This document shows, one piece after another, positions 1-8,332 of a stretch of 64,000 nucleotides of DNA. This DNA is from UBA6054 sp963975575 (GTDB lineage Bacteria > Planctomycetota > Phycisphaerae > Phycisphaerales > UBA1924), in assembly GCA_963975575.1 (NCBI GenBank), contig CAXBHL010000002.1, positions 1-64,000 of the forward strand, written 5' to 3'. A model generated the notes under the pieces. The model did no database searches and was not told where the DNA came from. It saw only the letters and a program-made list of their open reading frames with translations. Within the stretch, counting starts at the first letter, position 1; every line of letters begins with the position of its first letter. A program made the position numbers and the translations under genes.

Positions 1-60
1 CCCCCCCCCCCCCCCCCCCCCCCCCCCCCGCCCGGGGGGGGGGGGGGCGGGGGGGCGCCC
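1..60. repeat. Homopolymeric C/G tract at window start
   Basis: There are 29 consecutive C residues at 1-29, then G, CCC, 14 consecutive Gs (34-47) and further G and C runs to about 64. The C run and the G runs are complementary and could fold into a hairpin. Up to 274 the rest is C-rich low-complexity sequence with short CTCTGCG-type repeats and no convincing gene. Such tracts are either hypervariable repeats or places where an assembly was forced to stop. Confidence 0.8.
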
Positions 61-274
61 CCCCGCCTCTCCCCGGCCCCCCTCCCAAACCCACTCCCAT
101 TCTCTTCCCCCAATCTCCCCCTCCGCGCCCTCTGCGTGACCTCTGCACCTCTGCGTACCTCCCAATGTCCGTCCCTGTGCGGAATCTCGCGCGCATGTAC
201 GCCCCTGTGCGCCGTCTGCGCGACATCCACCCCATTCTTCTTGAACCCCAACCCCCGCGCGATATCTTCGCGCC

Positions 275-1420
275 ATGCACACCCAAACACTCGAACCGCC
301 CGCCCAACTCAACCCGCAAACCCGCACCCAGCCCGACCACCCCGCCCCGCCCAACCCGCCTCACACCGAGTCCCCGCCCGCCTCCGAGTCCCCCAACCTC
401 TCCCGCCTGCTCGAGGCCCTCTACAACCCCGACAACCACACCCTGCGCCTGTGTGATCTGCTCAATGTCGACATCGGCGTCCTCGCCGGCGCCATGCTCG
501 GCGACCAGATCGACCACGCCATCGCCCTGATCGAAAAGATCGCCGCCCTGCGCACCCGCCTGCTCCGCGCCGAGGCCGAGCACACCGCCATGGCCCGCCT
601 GATCGACCTGGCCGGCAACTTCCCCACCACCCCGCGCGAGAAGGAAACATCCCGCAAAGCCGCCGCCCAACTCCTCCGCATCCTCAAAAGTGAGCCGCGG
701 GCTTCAGCCCGCGCGGCCACCCAAGAACCAACCCCGCCCGATACGCATCCAATGTGCCCCGACCGCAAGGGAGGCGATGGCTCCGACACCTCCCCCCTCC
801 TCTCCCGTCGGGGGGGCCGGCGGGAGAGGACCGAGGTGAGGGCTCCCGCTTCTCCCCGGCCCCCCTCCCAAACCTACGCCTCCCCCCCCTCCTCCCCCTC
901 CGTGCCTTCGTGCCTCAGTGCCTCCGTGCCTCCCCCCCATTACAATCCCCCATGCTCCGCCACCTCCTCATCCCCCTCCTCACCTCCGCAACCATCGCCC
1001 AGCCCACCCTCGGCCCCGACGAACCCGCCTCGGCCTTCATCGAACGCTGGAACGCCTGGTGTCAGGAGACCGACCCCGACCAACAACTCCTCGCCGATCT
1101 GCAAGCCACCAACGACGCCATCTGGGAAGCACAAAGAGCCGTCGCCGAGCGCTACGGCGTCTATTCCTCGCTCGACGACATCGCCGCCCCCGGCAACTGG
1201 CCCGCCGCCCAGGCGACGGCCGAAGCCATCGCCCCGCACACCGCCCGCCTCCGCGAACTGCTCGCCCGCCCGCACCTCGCCTTTCCCTTCCCCGGGCCCG
1301 AGGTCGAGGCCGCCCGTCGTGCCGAGCGTGACGCGGATTTTAAGGAGAACCCGCCGGAGGACGATTCCATCGTGTGGGATCGGGGTCCGATGCCCGCCAA
1401 CCAGCGCGAGATGTATCTGA
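275..1420 (+). CDS. Hypothetical protein, 3' part probably eroded
   Basis: The frame opens with ATG at 275 and has strong coding character (high GC3, plausible amphipathic helices) up to about 690. A Pro-rich N-terminus of about 40 residues is followed by a helical region containing DIGVLAGAMLGDQIDHAI and a stretch rich in Ala, Leu and Arg. From about 691 the frame runs through a palindromic intergenic repeat and low-complexity DNA, and then overlaps the next gene out of frame. The natural C-terminus was therefore probably near 690, and the remaining open frame is an accident of GC richness. I do not recognise the family. It could be a truncated gene or a genuine protein with a repeat-derived tail. 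Confidence 0.3.
   Translation: MHTQTLEPPAQLNPQTRTQPDHPAPPNPPHTESPPASESPNLSRLLEALYNPDNHTLRLCDLLNVDIGVLAGAMLGDQIDHAIALIEKIAALRTRLLRAEAEHTAMARLIDLAGNFPTTPREKETSRKAAAQLLRILKSEPRASARAATQEPTPPDTHPMCPDRKGGDGSDTSPLLSRRGGRRERTEVRAPASPRPPSQTYASPPSSPSVPSCLSASVPPPHYNPPCSATSSSPSSPPQPSPSPPSAPTNPPRPSSNAGTPGVRRPTPTNNSSPICKPPTTPSGKHKEPSPSATASIPRSTTSPPPATGPPPRRRPKPSPRTPPASANCSPARTSPFPSPGPRSRPPVVPSVTRILRRTRRRTIPSCGIGVRCPPTSARCI
691..716. repeat. REP-like palindromic element, copy 1
   Basis: A 26-nt element is built around the palindrome GCGGGCTTCAGCCCGC and preceded by TGAGCC. An identical 26-nt copy lies in inverse orientation at 9776-9801, inside the 5' end of the mutY frame. This copy sits where the coding character of the upstream frame ends. 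Confidence 0.75.
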
Positions 1421-2502
1421 CCGACACCGGATTGACGTTCGAGGTACGCAGCGCAGTCTCTCAACTGCGACTCGAAACGAACTATGCGATCCACACTGGC
1501 AATCTGGGCTTGGCCATCGACAACACCGTCGCGTACCTCGAAGCCGCTAGATTGCAACTCGAGCGCCACACACTCATGAGCGCCTTTGACGTGGACTCGA
1601 CCGAGCGGACCGCTGTTTCGAGCATCGAGTCCATCCTCGTTCGCCACAGCCGCCGCCTCCGCGATGGAGCGCTCGAACGGGTCCAGACCGTCATGCTCGA
1701 CCACGCCGCCCGCCGACGGGGCCACGCCGGATCGCTGACCCTCGAGCACCGCGTCTTCGCCGAGGTGCTCCCCACTTGGTTCGACCCGGACCAGCCCGAC
1801 CGCCTCACCGACCGCGGCCGCGAGTTCCTCGATGCCATGAGCATCGCCGGCGCCGAACCGAACTGGCTCGATCCGGACTTCCATTTCTCGCTCCGCACCC
1901 GCCCTAGCTTCGAAGGATCACTCGCCCCCGCGTCCGAGCAAATCCGCGTGTTCAACGCCATCAACGCCGCCTACGCCCGCGACACCGCCACCCCCTGGCA
2001 CGCCCGCGAAGACCTCGAATCCGCCCAACTCTTCAAGGCGATGGTCGAGGCCGACCCGCAGGGCCGCCTCGCTCCCGCCCTCGACCGCTTTGCCTTCTAC
2101 GACTACTTCATCTGGATCGATCTGCGCAATGAGACCAACTTCCGCGCCGCCCTGACCATCCTCGGCGTCCACCGCCACCGCGCCCGCACCGGCCAATGGC
2201 CCCAGGCCCTCGCCGCCATCGACCCCGAGATCATGCGCTTCGACCCCATCGACCCGCACTCCGGCCAGCCCTTCGGCTACGCCGTCATCGACGACCAGCC
2301 CACCCTCTGGTCCGCGGGCCCCGACCGCGACAACGACGACGGCCGCCCCATCCCCAAGCCGCCCGCCCCGCCCGAGGGCGAGTTCCCGGAGGCACCGTCG
2401 CGCCGCTGGTTCACACTCAACGAATGGAACGCCCTCCCCCCCGAGGTTCAGGCCGAGTACGACGGCGACATCCCCCTCTTCCCGCCCCCCGCGGACCGGT
2501 GA
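952..2502 (+). CDS. Hypothetical secreted protein
   Basis: This is a 516-residue protein starting at ATG 952; upstream in-frame sequence is repeat DNA. The first 16 or so residues (MLRHLLIPLLTSATIAQ) look like a signal peptide. The rest is mostly helical with no catalytic motif that I can name. The last 120 residues contain GQWPQALAAIDP, a DPHSGQPFGY segment and LWSAGPDRDNDDG. This pattern recurs at the C-terminus of many planctomycete exported proteins and resembles the calcium-loop end of pseudopilins (family knowledge from memory). It is followed 154 bp later by a subtilisin gene with its own promoter-like sequence, so an operon is unlikely. Function unknown. Confidence 0.8.
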   Translation: MLRHLLIPLLTSATIAQPTLGPDEPASAFIERWNAWCQETDPDQQLLADLQATNDAIWEAQRAVAERYGVYSSLDDIAAPGNWPAAQATAEAIAPHTARLRELLARPHLAFPFPGPEVEAARRAERDADFKENPPEDDSIVWDRGPMPANQREMYLTDTGLTFEVRSAVSQLRLETNYAIHTGNLGLAIDNTVAYLEAARLQLERHTLMSAFDVDSTERTAVSSIESILVRHSRRLRDGALERVQTVMLDHAARRRGHAGSLTLEHRVFAEVLPTWFDPDQPDRLTDRGREFLDAMSIAGAEPNWLDPDFHFSLRTRPSFEGSLAPASEQIRVFNAINAAYARDTATPWHAREDLESAQLFKAMVEADPQGRLAPALDRFAFYDYFIWIDLRNETNFRAALTILGVHRHRARTGQWPQALAAIDPEIMRFDPIDPHSGQPFGYAVIDDQPTLWSAGPDRDNDDGRPIPKPPAPPEGEFPEAPSRRWFTLNEWNALPPEVQAEYDGDIPLFPPPADR

Positions 2503-2591
2503 TGCGCGGGTGTTCGCCCCCTTTCGCGTCCCGCGCCGCCCGCGCGCGCCCCAACCGCCATTTCCCCCTTGTGGCGACACCCCCCGGTCTG

Positions 2592-2597
2592 TATGTT
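2592..2597 (+). promoter_or_regulatory. Putative -10 box for the S8 protease gene
   Basis: TATGTT is followed directly by GGTCCGAT and lies 60 nt before the ATG at 2657. The same TATGxT-TGGTCCGAT arrangement occurs at 11882 in front of the glycosyltransferase gene. No clear -35 box is visible. Confidence 0.4.
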
Positions 2598-2656
2598 GGT
2601 CCGATCCCAGCCCGGCACGCCCGTCCGCGTGACCATCCAAACAACGGAGAACCGAC

Positions 2657-4582
2657 ATGCACAAGCCCGCGATCATCGGATCCCTGCTGGCATTGATCGC
2701 CGGCGCCGCCCAGGCGCAGGTCTGGTCGTCGCCCGCCGAGATGGCCCGCTTCAACCGCGACAAGGCCGCCCTTGAGGCCAACCCCGGCCTGGCCGTCATC
2801 CCCAACAGCGTGCTCGTCAAGTTCCGCAAGGACACCCCCAACGCGGCCGCCGCCAACGCCCTCTCCGCCGCCGGAGCCTCCGTCGCACGCACCTACTCCA
2901 TCGTTCCCGGCCTGACCCACGCCCGCGCCAACGCCCCCGTCGAGCAGACCATCCGCGCCCTGCTCAACAACCCGTGGGTCGAGTACGCCGAGCCCGACTA
3001 CGTCCAGCGCACCACCGCCACCAACGCCAACGACACCTACTACGGCCTCCAGTGGGGCCTGCACAACACCGGCCAGGACATCCGCGGCGTGTCGGGCGTC
3101 GCCGACGCCGACATCGACATGCCCGAAGCCTGGGACATCCTCACCGGCAACGCCGGCAAGGTCATCGCCGTCATCGACTCGGGCACCCAGTGGTCGCACC
3201 CCGACCTTGATTCCAACATCTGGACCAACCCCGGCGAGATCGCCGGCAACGGCATCGACGACGACGGCAACGGCTACGTCGACGACGTCCGCGGCTGGGA
3301 CTTCTTCTCCGGCGACAACAACCCCGACGACTCCGAGGGCCACGGCACCCACGTCGCCGGCACCATCGGGGCCGAGGGCAACAACAACCAAGGCGTCACG
3401 GGCGTCCTCTGGGACTGCCAGATCATGCCCCTGCGGTTCATCGGGCCCTTCGGCGGCTCGACCTCCGACGCCATCGCCGCCATCGACTACGCCGTCGCCG
3501 CCGGCTGCACCGTCTCCAACAACTCGTGGGGCGGGGGCGGGTTCAACACCAGCCTCTACAACGCCATCGCCAACGCCGCCGGCGCGGGACACGTTTTCGT
3601 CGCCGCCGCCGGCAACGACGGCGTCAATACCGACTCCAGCCCGCACTACCCCTCCAGCTACAACCTGCCCAACATCATCTCCGTCGCCGCGACAACCAAC
3701 CGCGACACGCTGGCCTCGTTCTCCAACTACGGCGTCAACTCCGTGGACATCGGCGCCCCGGGCGAAGACATCGCCAGCACCTACAACGGCAACGGCTACG
3801 TCTGGAACAGCGGCACCTCCATGGCGTCGCCCCACGTCGCCGGCGTCGTCGCCCTGCTCCAGATCCAGAACCCCGGCTGGACCTACCAGCAGGTCATCGA
3901 CCGCATCTACGCCACCGCCCGGCCGACCAGCGCCATGAGCGGGCGCTCCGCCACCGGCGGCGTGCTCAACGCCTTCGACGCCCTCAACGGCGGCGGCGGC
4001 GGCCCGGCCAACACCGCGCCCAGCGTCAGCATCGCCACCCCCGCCAACAACGCCTCGTTCACACAGGGCGACAGCGTCTCGTTCTCGGCCTCCGCCAGCG
4101 ACAACGAGGACGGCAACCTCTCCTCGTCCATCACATGGACCAGCTCGCGTGACGGCGCCATCGGCTCGGGCGCGTCCTTCTCCACCACGTCCCTCTCCGT
4201 CGGCACCCACACCGTCACCGCCTCGGTGACCGACTCGGGCAGCCTCTCGGGCACCGACACCGTCACCGTGACCATCAACGCACCGGCCGGCAACCCGCCC
4301 GCCGCGCCGTCCAACCCGAGCGCGACCAACAACCGCGACCGGACCGCCACCGTCTCGTGGTCGGACAACTCCAACAACGAGACCGCCTTCGAGCTCCAGC
4401 GTGAGAAGCAGAACCGCCGCGGCGACTGGAAGAGCACCACCAACTTCACCGTCGGGGCGAACACCACCTCCGTGGTCGACAACTCCGGAACCGGCACCTT
4501 CCGCTACCGCGTCCGGGCCGTCAACGCCACGGGCGAGTCCGCCTGGACCGCCTGGGTCGTCGTCGACGTGACCCGCCGCTGA
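2657..4582 (+). CDS. Secreted S8 family serine peptidase (subtilisin-like)
   Basis: This 641-residue protein has a signal peptide ending near AQA (residue 20). An inhibitor-I9/fervidolysin-like propeptide follows (about 45-120, with VLVKFRKDT and WVEYAEPDYV). The catalytic domain carries the complete triad: Asp174 in VIDSGT, His232 in GHGTHVAG and Ser388 in GTSMASPHVAG, with the oxyanion Asn320 in AAGN. Two C-terminal beta-sandwich modules follow: an Ig/cadherin-like one (about 452-545) and a fibronectin III-like one (about 550-641). Unlike the secreted proteins further downstream it has no dockerin-like tail. AACGGAGAA upstream of ATG 2657 serves as ribosome binding site. The predicted role is extracellular endoproteolysis. 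Confidence 0.93.
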   Translation: MHKPAIIGSLLALIAGAAQAQVWSSPAEMARFNRDKAALEANPGLAVIPNSVLVKFRKDTPNAAAANALSAAGASVARTYSIVPGLTHARANAPVEQTIRALLNNPWVEYAEPDYVQRTTATNANDTYYGLQWGLHNTGQDIRGVSGVADADIDMPEAWDILTGNAGKVIAVIDSGTQWSHPDLDSNIWTNPGEIAGNGIDDDGNGYVDDVRGWDFFSGDNNPDDSEGHGTHVAGTIGAEGNNNQGVTGVLWDCQIMPLRFIGPFGGSTSDAIAAIDYAVAAGCTVSNNSWGGGGFNTSLYNAIANAAGAGHVFVAAAGNDGVNTDSSPHYPSSYNLPNIISVAATTNRDTLASFSNYGVNSVDIGAPGEDIASTYNGNGYVWNSGTSMASPHVAGVVALLQIQNPGWTYQQVIDRIYATARPTSAMSGRSATGGVLNAFDALNGGGGGPANTAPSVSIATPANNASFTQGDSVSFSASASDNEDGNLSSSITWTSSRDGAIGSGASFSTTSLSVGTHTVTASVTDSGSLSGTDTVTVTINAPAGNPPAAPSNPSATNNRDRTATVSWSDNSNNETAFELQREKQNRRGDWKSTTNFTVGANTTSVVDNSGTGTFRYRVRAVNATGESAWTAWVVVDVTRR

Positions 4583-4597
4583 GATCAAACCCGGCCC

Positions 4598-4616
4598 CGC
4601 CGGCCCACAGCCGGCG
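4598..4616. terminator. Hairpin between convergent genes
   Basis: A perfect 7-bp stem CGCCGGC/GCCGGCG with loop CCACA lies between the stop of the S8 protease gene (4582) and that of purE (4642). Neither side has a strong T run, so it is a weak candidate for a shared terminator. Confidence 0.35.
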
Positions 4617-4641
4617 TGGCCCTTCCCAGTCTCAGATTAGT

Positions 4642-5157
4642 TCAGGCCCGGTCCACGCTCGGGTCGGGATCCCCCAGCACCCGCTCGGTCTGCGCCGCCC
4701 GGTACGCCGCCAGGCGCACCCGCAACGCGTCGTCAGCCAGCGCCAGGATCGCCGCGGCCAGCAGACCCGCGTTGGTCGCCCCCGCCTTGCCGATCGCCAG
4801 CGTCCCCACCGGGATCCCCGCGGGCATCTGGGCGATGGACAGCAGCGAGTCCATACCGCTCAGGGCCTTGGACTGCACCGGCACCCCCAGCACCGGCAGG
4901 TGCGTGTTGGCCGCGACCATCCCCGGCAGGTGCGCCGCCCCGCCCGCCCCTGCGATGATGACCCTGATCCCCCGCCCCGCCGCCTCTTTGGCATACGAAG
5001 CCAGCAGGTCCGGCGTCCGGTGGGCCGACACCACCCGCGTCTCGCACGCCACCCCCAGCTCGCCGAGCACGGAGGCCGCAAACTCCATCGTCCCCGCCCA
5101 GTCCGACCGGGACCCCATGATGACGCCGACGGGTGGTGCGATTTCGGTGTTGGCCAT
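4642..5157 (-). CDS. purE: N5-carboxyaminoimidazole ribonucleotide mutase (class I PurE)
   Basis: This 171-residue protein matches class I PurE over its full length: GVIMGSRSDW at the N-terminus, the substrate loop VVSAHRTP, AGAGGAAHLPGM and GVPVQSKALSGMDSLLS. It converts N5-CAIR to CAIR in de novo purine synthesis. The partner purK, which makes N5-CAIR, lies at 8333-9469 on the other strand, as expected for the two-enzyme bacterial route. I chose ATG 5157 (MANTEIAPPVG) rather than the upstream in-frame start at 5244, because the extra 29 residues are Pro-rich and overlap the upstream gene. It follows the membrane-protein gene at 5192-6952 with a 34-bp gap and may be cotranscribed with it. 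Confidence 0.95.
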   Translation of the reverse strand: MANTEIAPPVGVIMGSRSDWAGTMEFAASVLGELGVACETRVVSAHRTPDLLASYAKEAAGRGIRVIIAGAGGAAHLPGMVAANTHLPVLGVPVQSKALSGMDSLLSIAQMPAGIPVGTLAIGKAGATNAGLLAAAILALADDALRVRLAAYRAAQTERVLGDPDPSVDRA

Positions 5158-5191
5158 GGCCAAGGGTAGGAAAGCCGGCCGGGTTGGGGGC

Positions 5192-6952
5192 TCAGCCGCC
5201 GGGTTGGTCAGAGTCGGGTTGCCGCGGTGGCGCGGGCTCGTCAACCCCGAAGGTGGATTCGATCCGCTCGAAGCCCGGGCGTGTCAGCGCCTCGGTGTCG
5301 AGGTACTCGACGCTCCGGATCTCCAGCATGGTCCCGTCGGCGCGGGGGCTGATGAGAACGCGGATGCGGCGTTCGCGCCCGGGCGGGCCCGCCTCGGTCT
5401 GGTGGTCCGGGGCCGGCTGGATGCCCTCGATGCCGATGCCCGTCAGGCCCAGCCACTCGTCCAGCGGCTGCTCGTCGATCAGACGGTCGGTCACGCCGAG
5501 ATTGTCGAGCGTGGCGTTGAGTTCCCGGCGCAGGCCGTACTCGCTGGTGTAGGTGAACGCGGAGAACCACGACCCCTGGGGCGACTCGGCGGCCAGCGTG
5601 AACGGCGGGGGGCTGCTCGCGTCCGTCTGGTCGTCGAAGGTCCGGCTGTTCCACCAGTTGCGCGGGGACTGGAAGCGCACGCCCTGCGCCTCCTGCCACA
5701 CGGCGCGGCCGAGGTCGGGGGTTAGGCGGGACGGGTCGCGCACGGTCGTGTTAGCGCGGACGAACGCGAGGCCCGGCTCGAGCGATTCGGCCGAGTCGGC
5801 GTGGATGAGTTCGCGGGCGCAGAGCCAGGCGTCGTGCTCGAGCGGCGTGAAGAACACGCGGAAGGTGTAGTCGTTGTCGGCGTTGCGCGCGGCGTAGGCG
5901 AAGCCCTCGCCCTCGAACGGGCCCCATCGGGCGAGCGGCTCGGGGTCGGGCAGGAGCTGGAAGTCCAGGCTCTGGATCCACGACTCGATGTCGGCGATGC
6001 GGTCGACCCCGGGGTTGTAGTACATGATCTCGAGCGCGACGTGGGCGTCGTGGCCGGTGGGGACGAGTTCGACCAGCATGGGCGGGCCCGTGTCGGGCTC
6101 GGCGATGGTGGGCACCCAGTTGGACGGGTACCGCACGGTCATGGTGGCGGTGCTGGCGCTCTTGGGGTTGTCGAGGTCGGGCTTCGGGGCGGCCGCCATC
6201 ATCCAGCCGATGATGGCCAGGCCGACGACGACGGTCAGTCGGAGTGTGAGTGGCAGGAAGAGAAACCAGACGATGGCCCAGAACCGGTTGGCGTTGAACA
6301 CCCCGCGGACGCTGGCGTAGGCGATCACCGAGGAGTACAGGACCACACCCACCGGGATGAACGTGAGCACAAACCAGATCGGGTCGTCGGAATCGAGGTA
6401 GTCCTGAAACGAGTCGAAGGTGAGTGAGGCTGCGACGTAGTACAGGAAGCCGGCGAACGTGGCGGGAAAGTGCAGGAAGGCGAAGACCCGCCCGGTGGCT
6501 TTCCATGGTGCGCGGCGCACGCCGCACATGTAGAGGCGGGCGCGGAACCAGAGCCCGCCGAGCCAGTACCAGATCATGCCTCGGACGAGCCCGACCCCGA
6601 TCGCGGTGCCCCACACCCCGGCCCAGGTATTCAGGACTGCGGCGGACTGGGTTCGCCCGGCCAGATCGCGGAACTCCAACTGATCGATCGCGGCCACCGT
6701 GCTGGTCAGCCACATGATCACGAAGACTTGCGAGAATCGAACATGCACCGCGTGGGCGAGCATGAAGCGGGTCGGCCGGAAGAGCAGGGCGAAGAGGTGG
6801 TTGCGGCCGGTCAGCGAGTCTTTGAGTTCGAAGGCGGCTTCCTCGTTGTAGTAGCGGCTGCCGGGAACCTGGTATCGCACCTCGCGCGGTTCGTACTTGC
6901 CGGGGTCGGGCGGGGTCATGGCGGGGGGGCCGGGGTGGGGATGGTCGGTCAT
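5192..6952 (-). CDS. Multi-pass membrane protein with C-terminal soluble domain
   Basis: This 586-residue protein has no family that I can name with confidence. The N-terminal half (about 50-265) has roughly five hydrophobic segments, for example near VFVIMWLTSTVAAI and VVVGLAIIGWMMAAA, with aromatic-rich loops as in Yip1-like membrane domains. The C-terminal half has two related-looking soluble modules, one beginning MTVRYPSNW (about 290-430) and one beginning GVRFQSPRNWWN (about 445-570). Both resemble PsbP/DcrB-like folds, in which a short hydrophobic-strand motif opens the domain; that is an inference. It lies immediately upstream of purE on the same strand. A role at the cytoplasmic membrane is all that can be supported. 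Confidence 0.8.
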   Translation of the reverse strand: MTDHPHPGPPAMTPPDPGKYEPREVRYQVPGSRYYNEEAAFELKDSLTGRNHLFALLFRPTRFMLAHAVHVRFSQVFVIMWLTSTVAAIDQLEFRDLAGRTQSAAVLNTWAGVWGTAIGVGLVRGMIWYWLGGLWFRARLYMCGVRRAPWKATGRVFAFLHFPATFAGFLYYVAASLTFDSFQDYLDSDDPIWFVLTFIPVGVVLYSSVIAYASVRGVFNANRFWAIVWFLFLPLTLRLTVVVGLAIIGWMMAAAPKPDLDNPKSASTATMTVRYPSNWVPTIAEPDTGPPMLVELVPTGHDAHVALEIMYYNPGVDRIADIESWIQSLDFQLLPDPEPLARWGPFEGEGFAYAARNADNDYTFRVFFTPLEHDAWLCARELIHADSAESLEPGLAFVRANTTVRDPSRLTPDLGRAVWQEAQGVRFQSPRNWWNSRTFDDQTDASSPPPFTLAAESPQGSWFSAFTYTSEYGLRRELNATLDNLGVTDRLIDEQPLDEWLGLTGIGIEGIQPAPDHQTEAGPPGRERRIRVLISPRADGTMLEIRSVEYLDTEALTRPGFERIESTFGVDEPAPPRQPDSDQPGG

Positions 6953-7127
6953 GGGTGTTCCGCGGTGGGAGGGCCAGGGATCCCGGCCCTTGGGGCGGGT
7001 TGGCGTACCTTACCGGGAAACGGCCGCGGGTGGAACACAGCAGTTGGTGATTTTTTGAGCGTGCCGGGGTGCCGGGGTGCCGGGGGAACGGTGGGCGTTC
7101 CGGGCGGCGGGTCGCGGGTGGGGGCGC

Positions 7128-8222
7128 CTAGAAGTGGCAGGCGACGCTGACCATGAACGAGCCCCAGGTCTGGCCGTTGGGCTGGGCCTGGAAGCGGTTG
7201 CTCTCGAAGGTCTGGGCCCAGCCGAACTCGACAAACTTGATCCGGGCCATCACGCCGAGGGTGGCGCGGGCCACGAGGACCTCGCGTTCGGTCGAGCGGG
7301 AGCTGGAAAAGGTGCTGCCGTCCAGGAAGATGTCGCGTCCGACGGCGTCGGCGGCGACGGTCATGTAGCCGTAGACCGACCAGTCCTTGCAGGGGTCCGG
7401 GCGGGCGGTGTGGTCGCGGAAGCCCAGCAGCGAGGCGGGGCCGAAGTCGTCGGGCAGGTTGGCGCCCAGGCGGAGGGTGGCCTGGCCCCGGGCGCGCATG
7501 AAGACGGTGCCGGCGTCGACGCGGGCGGCGGGGAGCATGTCGAACTGCAGGCCGCGGACGTCGGCGCGCTCGGTGCGCCAGGTGCGCTGGTAGGTCAGGT
7601 TGAAGGCGAACTCGTCGCGGACCTGGGTGTCCCAGCCGGCCGGGTCGATCTCGTCGGGGAACTCGTCGTGGATCCAGCGCTGGATGTCCTCGGCCATGGA
7701 CGAGGGGCCGATGATCCCAAGGTCGATCCCGAAGTGGTCGTGGCGCGTGGCGTCGGAGCGCTGCAGGGCCAGCCCGAGCGTGAGCCAGCCGGCGTAGGGG
7801 TGGTCGTCCGCGGCGGGGGTGGGATCGGAGATGTCGATCCCGGTGAAGATGAACTGCTTGAGGGACACGGCGACGCCGAAGCGGGGGTCGGTCCAGCCGG
7901 GGGCGAGCCGCGAGGCCGCGGCGTCGGGAGGCGTGAAGTCGAAGCCGACCTCGAAGCCCAGGCCCGCGGTGTAGTAGCGGTCGGTGTCGTTGATGAGATT
8001 CGGGTAGGTGCCGTCGTTGTCGAAGTAGCCGGTGACGGAGCGGTAGCGGAAGTTGGAGCGGTCTGTGAAGGCGGCCATCAGGGACGCGCCCTCGTCGGCG
8101 ATCGCGGGCGGGGCCGGATCGTTCGGAACGGGCGCGTCGGCCGGCGTGTCCGGCTGGGCGGCGAAGGCGGGGGCGGCGAGGAGGGCGAGCAGGGTGACCG
8201 GCGTCCGTGCGCGGTGGATCAT
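7128..8222 (-). CDS. LpxR-family lipid A deacylase-like outer-membrane protein
   Basis: This protein of 364 residues from ATG 8222 (an ATG 15 nt upstream is possible) has a signal peptide ending at AFAAQ. The body carries the LpxR/DUF2219 signatures in order: NDTDRYYTAGLGF, DHPYAGWLTLGLALQ, then LGIIGPSSMAEDIQRWIH followed by PAGWDTQVRDEF. The C-terminus ends in Phe with alternating hydrophobic residues, as expected of an outer-membrane beta-barrel. LpxR removes the 3'-acyloxyacyl chain of lipid A at the cell surface. Catalytic Asn/Asp and His candidates are present, but I cannot verify their geometry. The gene supports a diderm LPS-bearing cell. It stands alone, with 175 bp of intergenic DNA containing GTGCCGGG repeats downstream. 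Confidence 0.85.
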   Translation of the reverse strand: MIHRARTPVTLLALLAAPAFAAQPDTPADAPVPNDPAPPAIADEGASLMAAFTDRSNFRYRSVTGYFDNDGTYPNLINDTDRYYTAGLGFEVGFDFTPPDAAASRLAPGWTDPRFGVAVSLKQFIFTGIDISDPTPAADDHPYAGWLTLGLALQRSDATRHDHFGIDLGIIGPSSMAEDIQRWIHDEFPDEIDPAGWDTQVRDEFAFNLTYQRTWRTERADVRGLQFDMLPAARVDAGTVFMRARGQATLRLGANLPDDFGPASLLGFRDHTARPDPCKDWSVYGYMTVAADAVGRDIFLDGSTFSSSRSTEREVLVARATLGVMARIKFVEFGWAQTFESNRFQAQPNGQTWGSFMVSVACHF

Positions 8223-8332
8223 GGGCGGAGCATACACCGATGCCCGAAGGGCGGGTGGAATCCTGCGGGATTGGGCGTGTATTGGCGAGTCCGGGTCGGG
8301 CGTGACGGCGGGCGGGGGCCAAAGATCGGTTG

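Noticed and set aside
2417..4588. 723-codon minus-strand frame
   Set aside because: It lies entirely opposite the subtilisin gene, which has all catalytic motifs; the minus frame is Gly/Val/Asp-rich without motifs.
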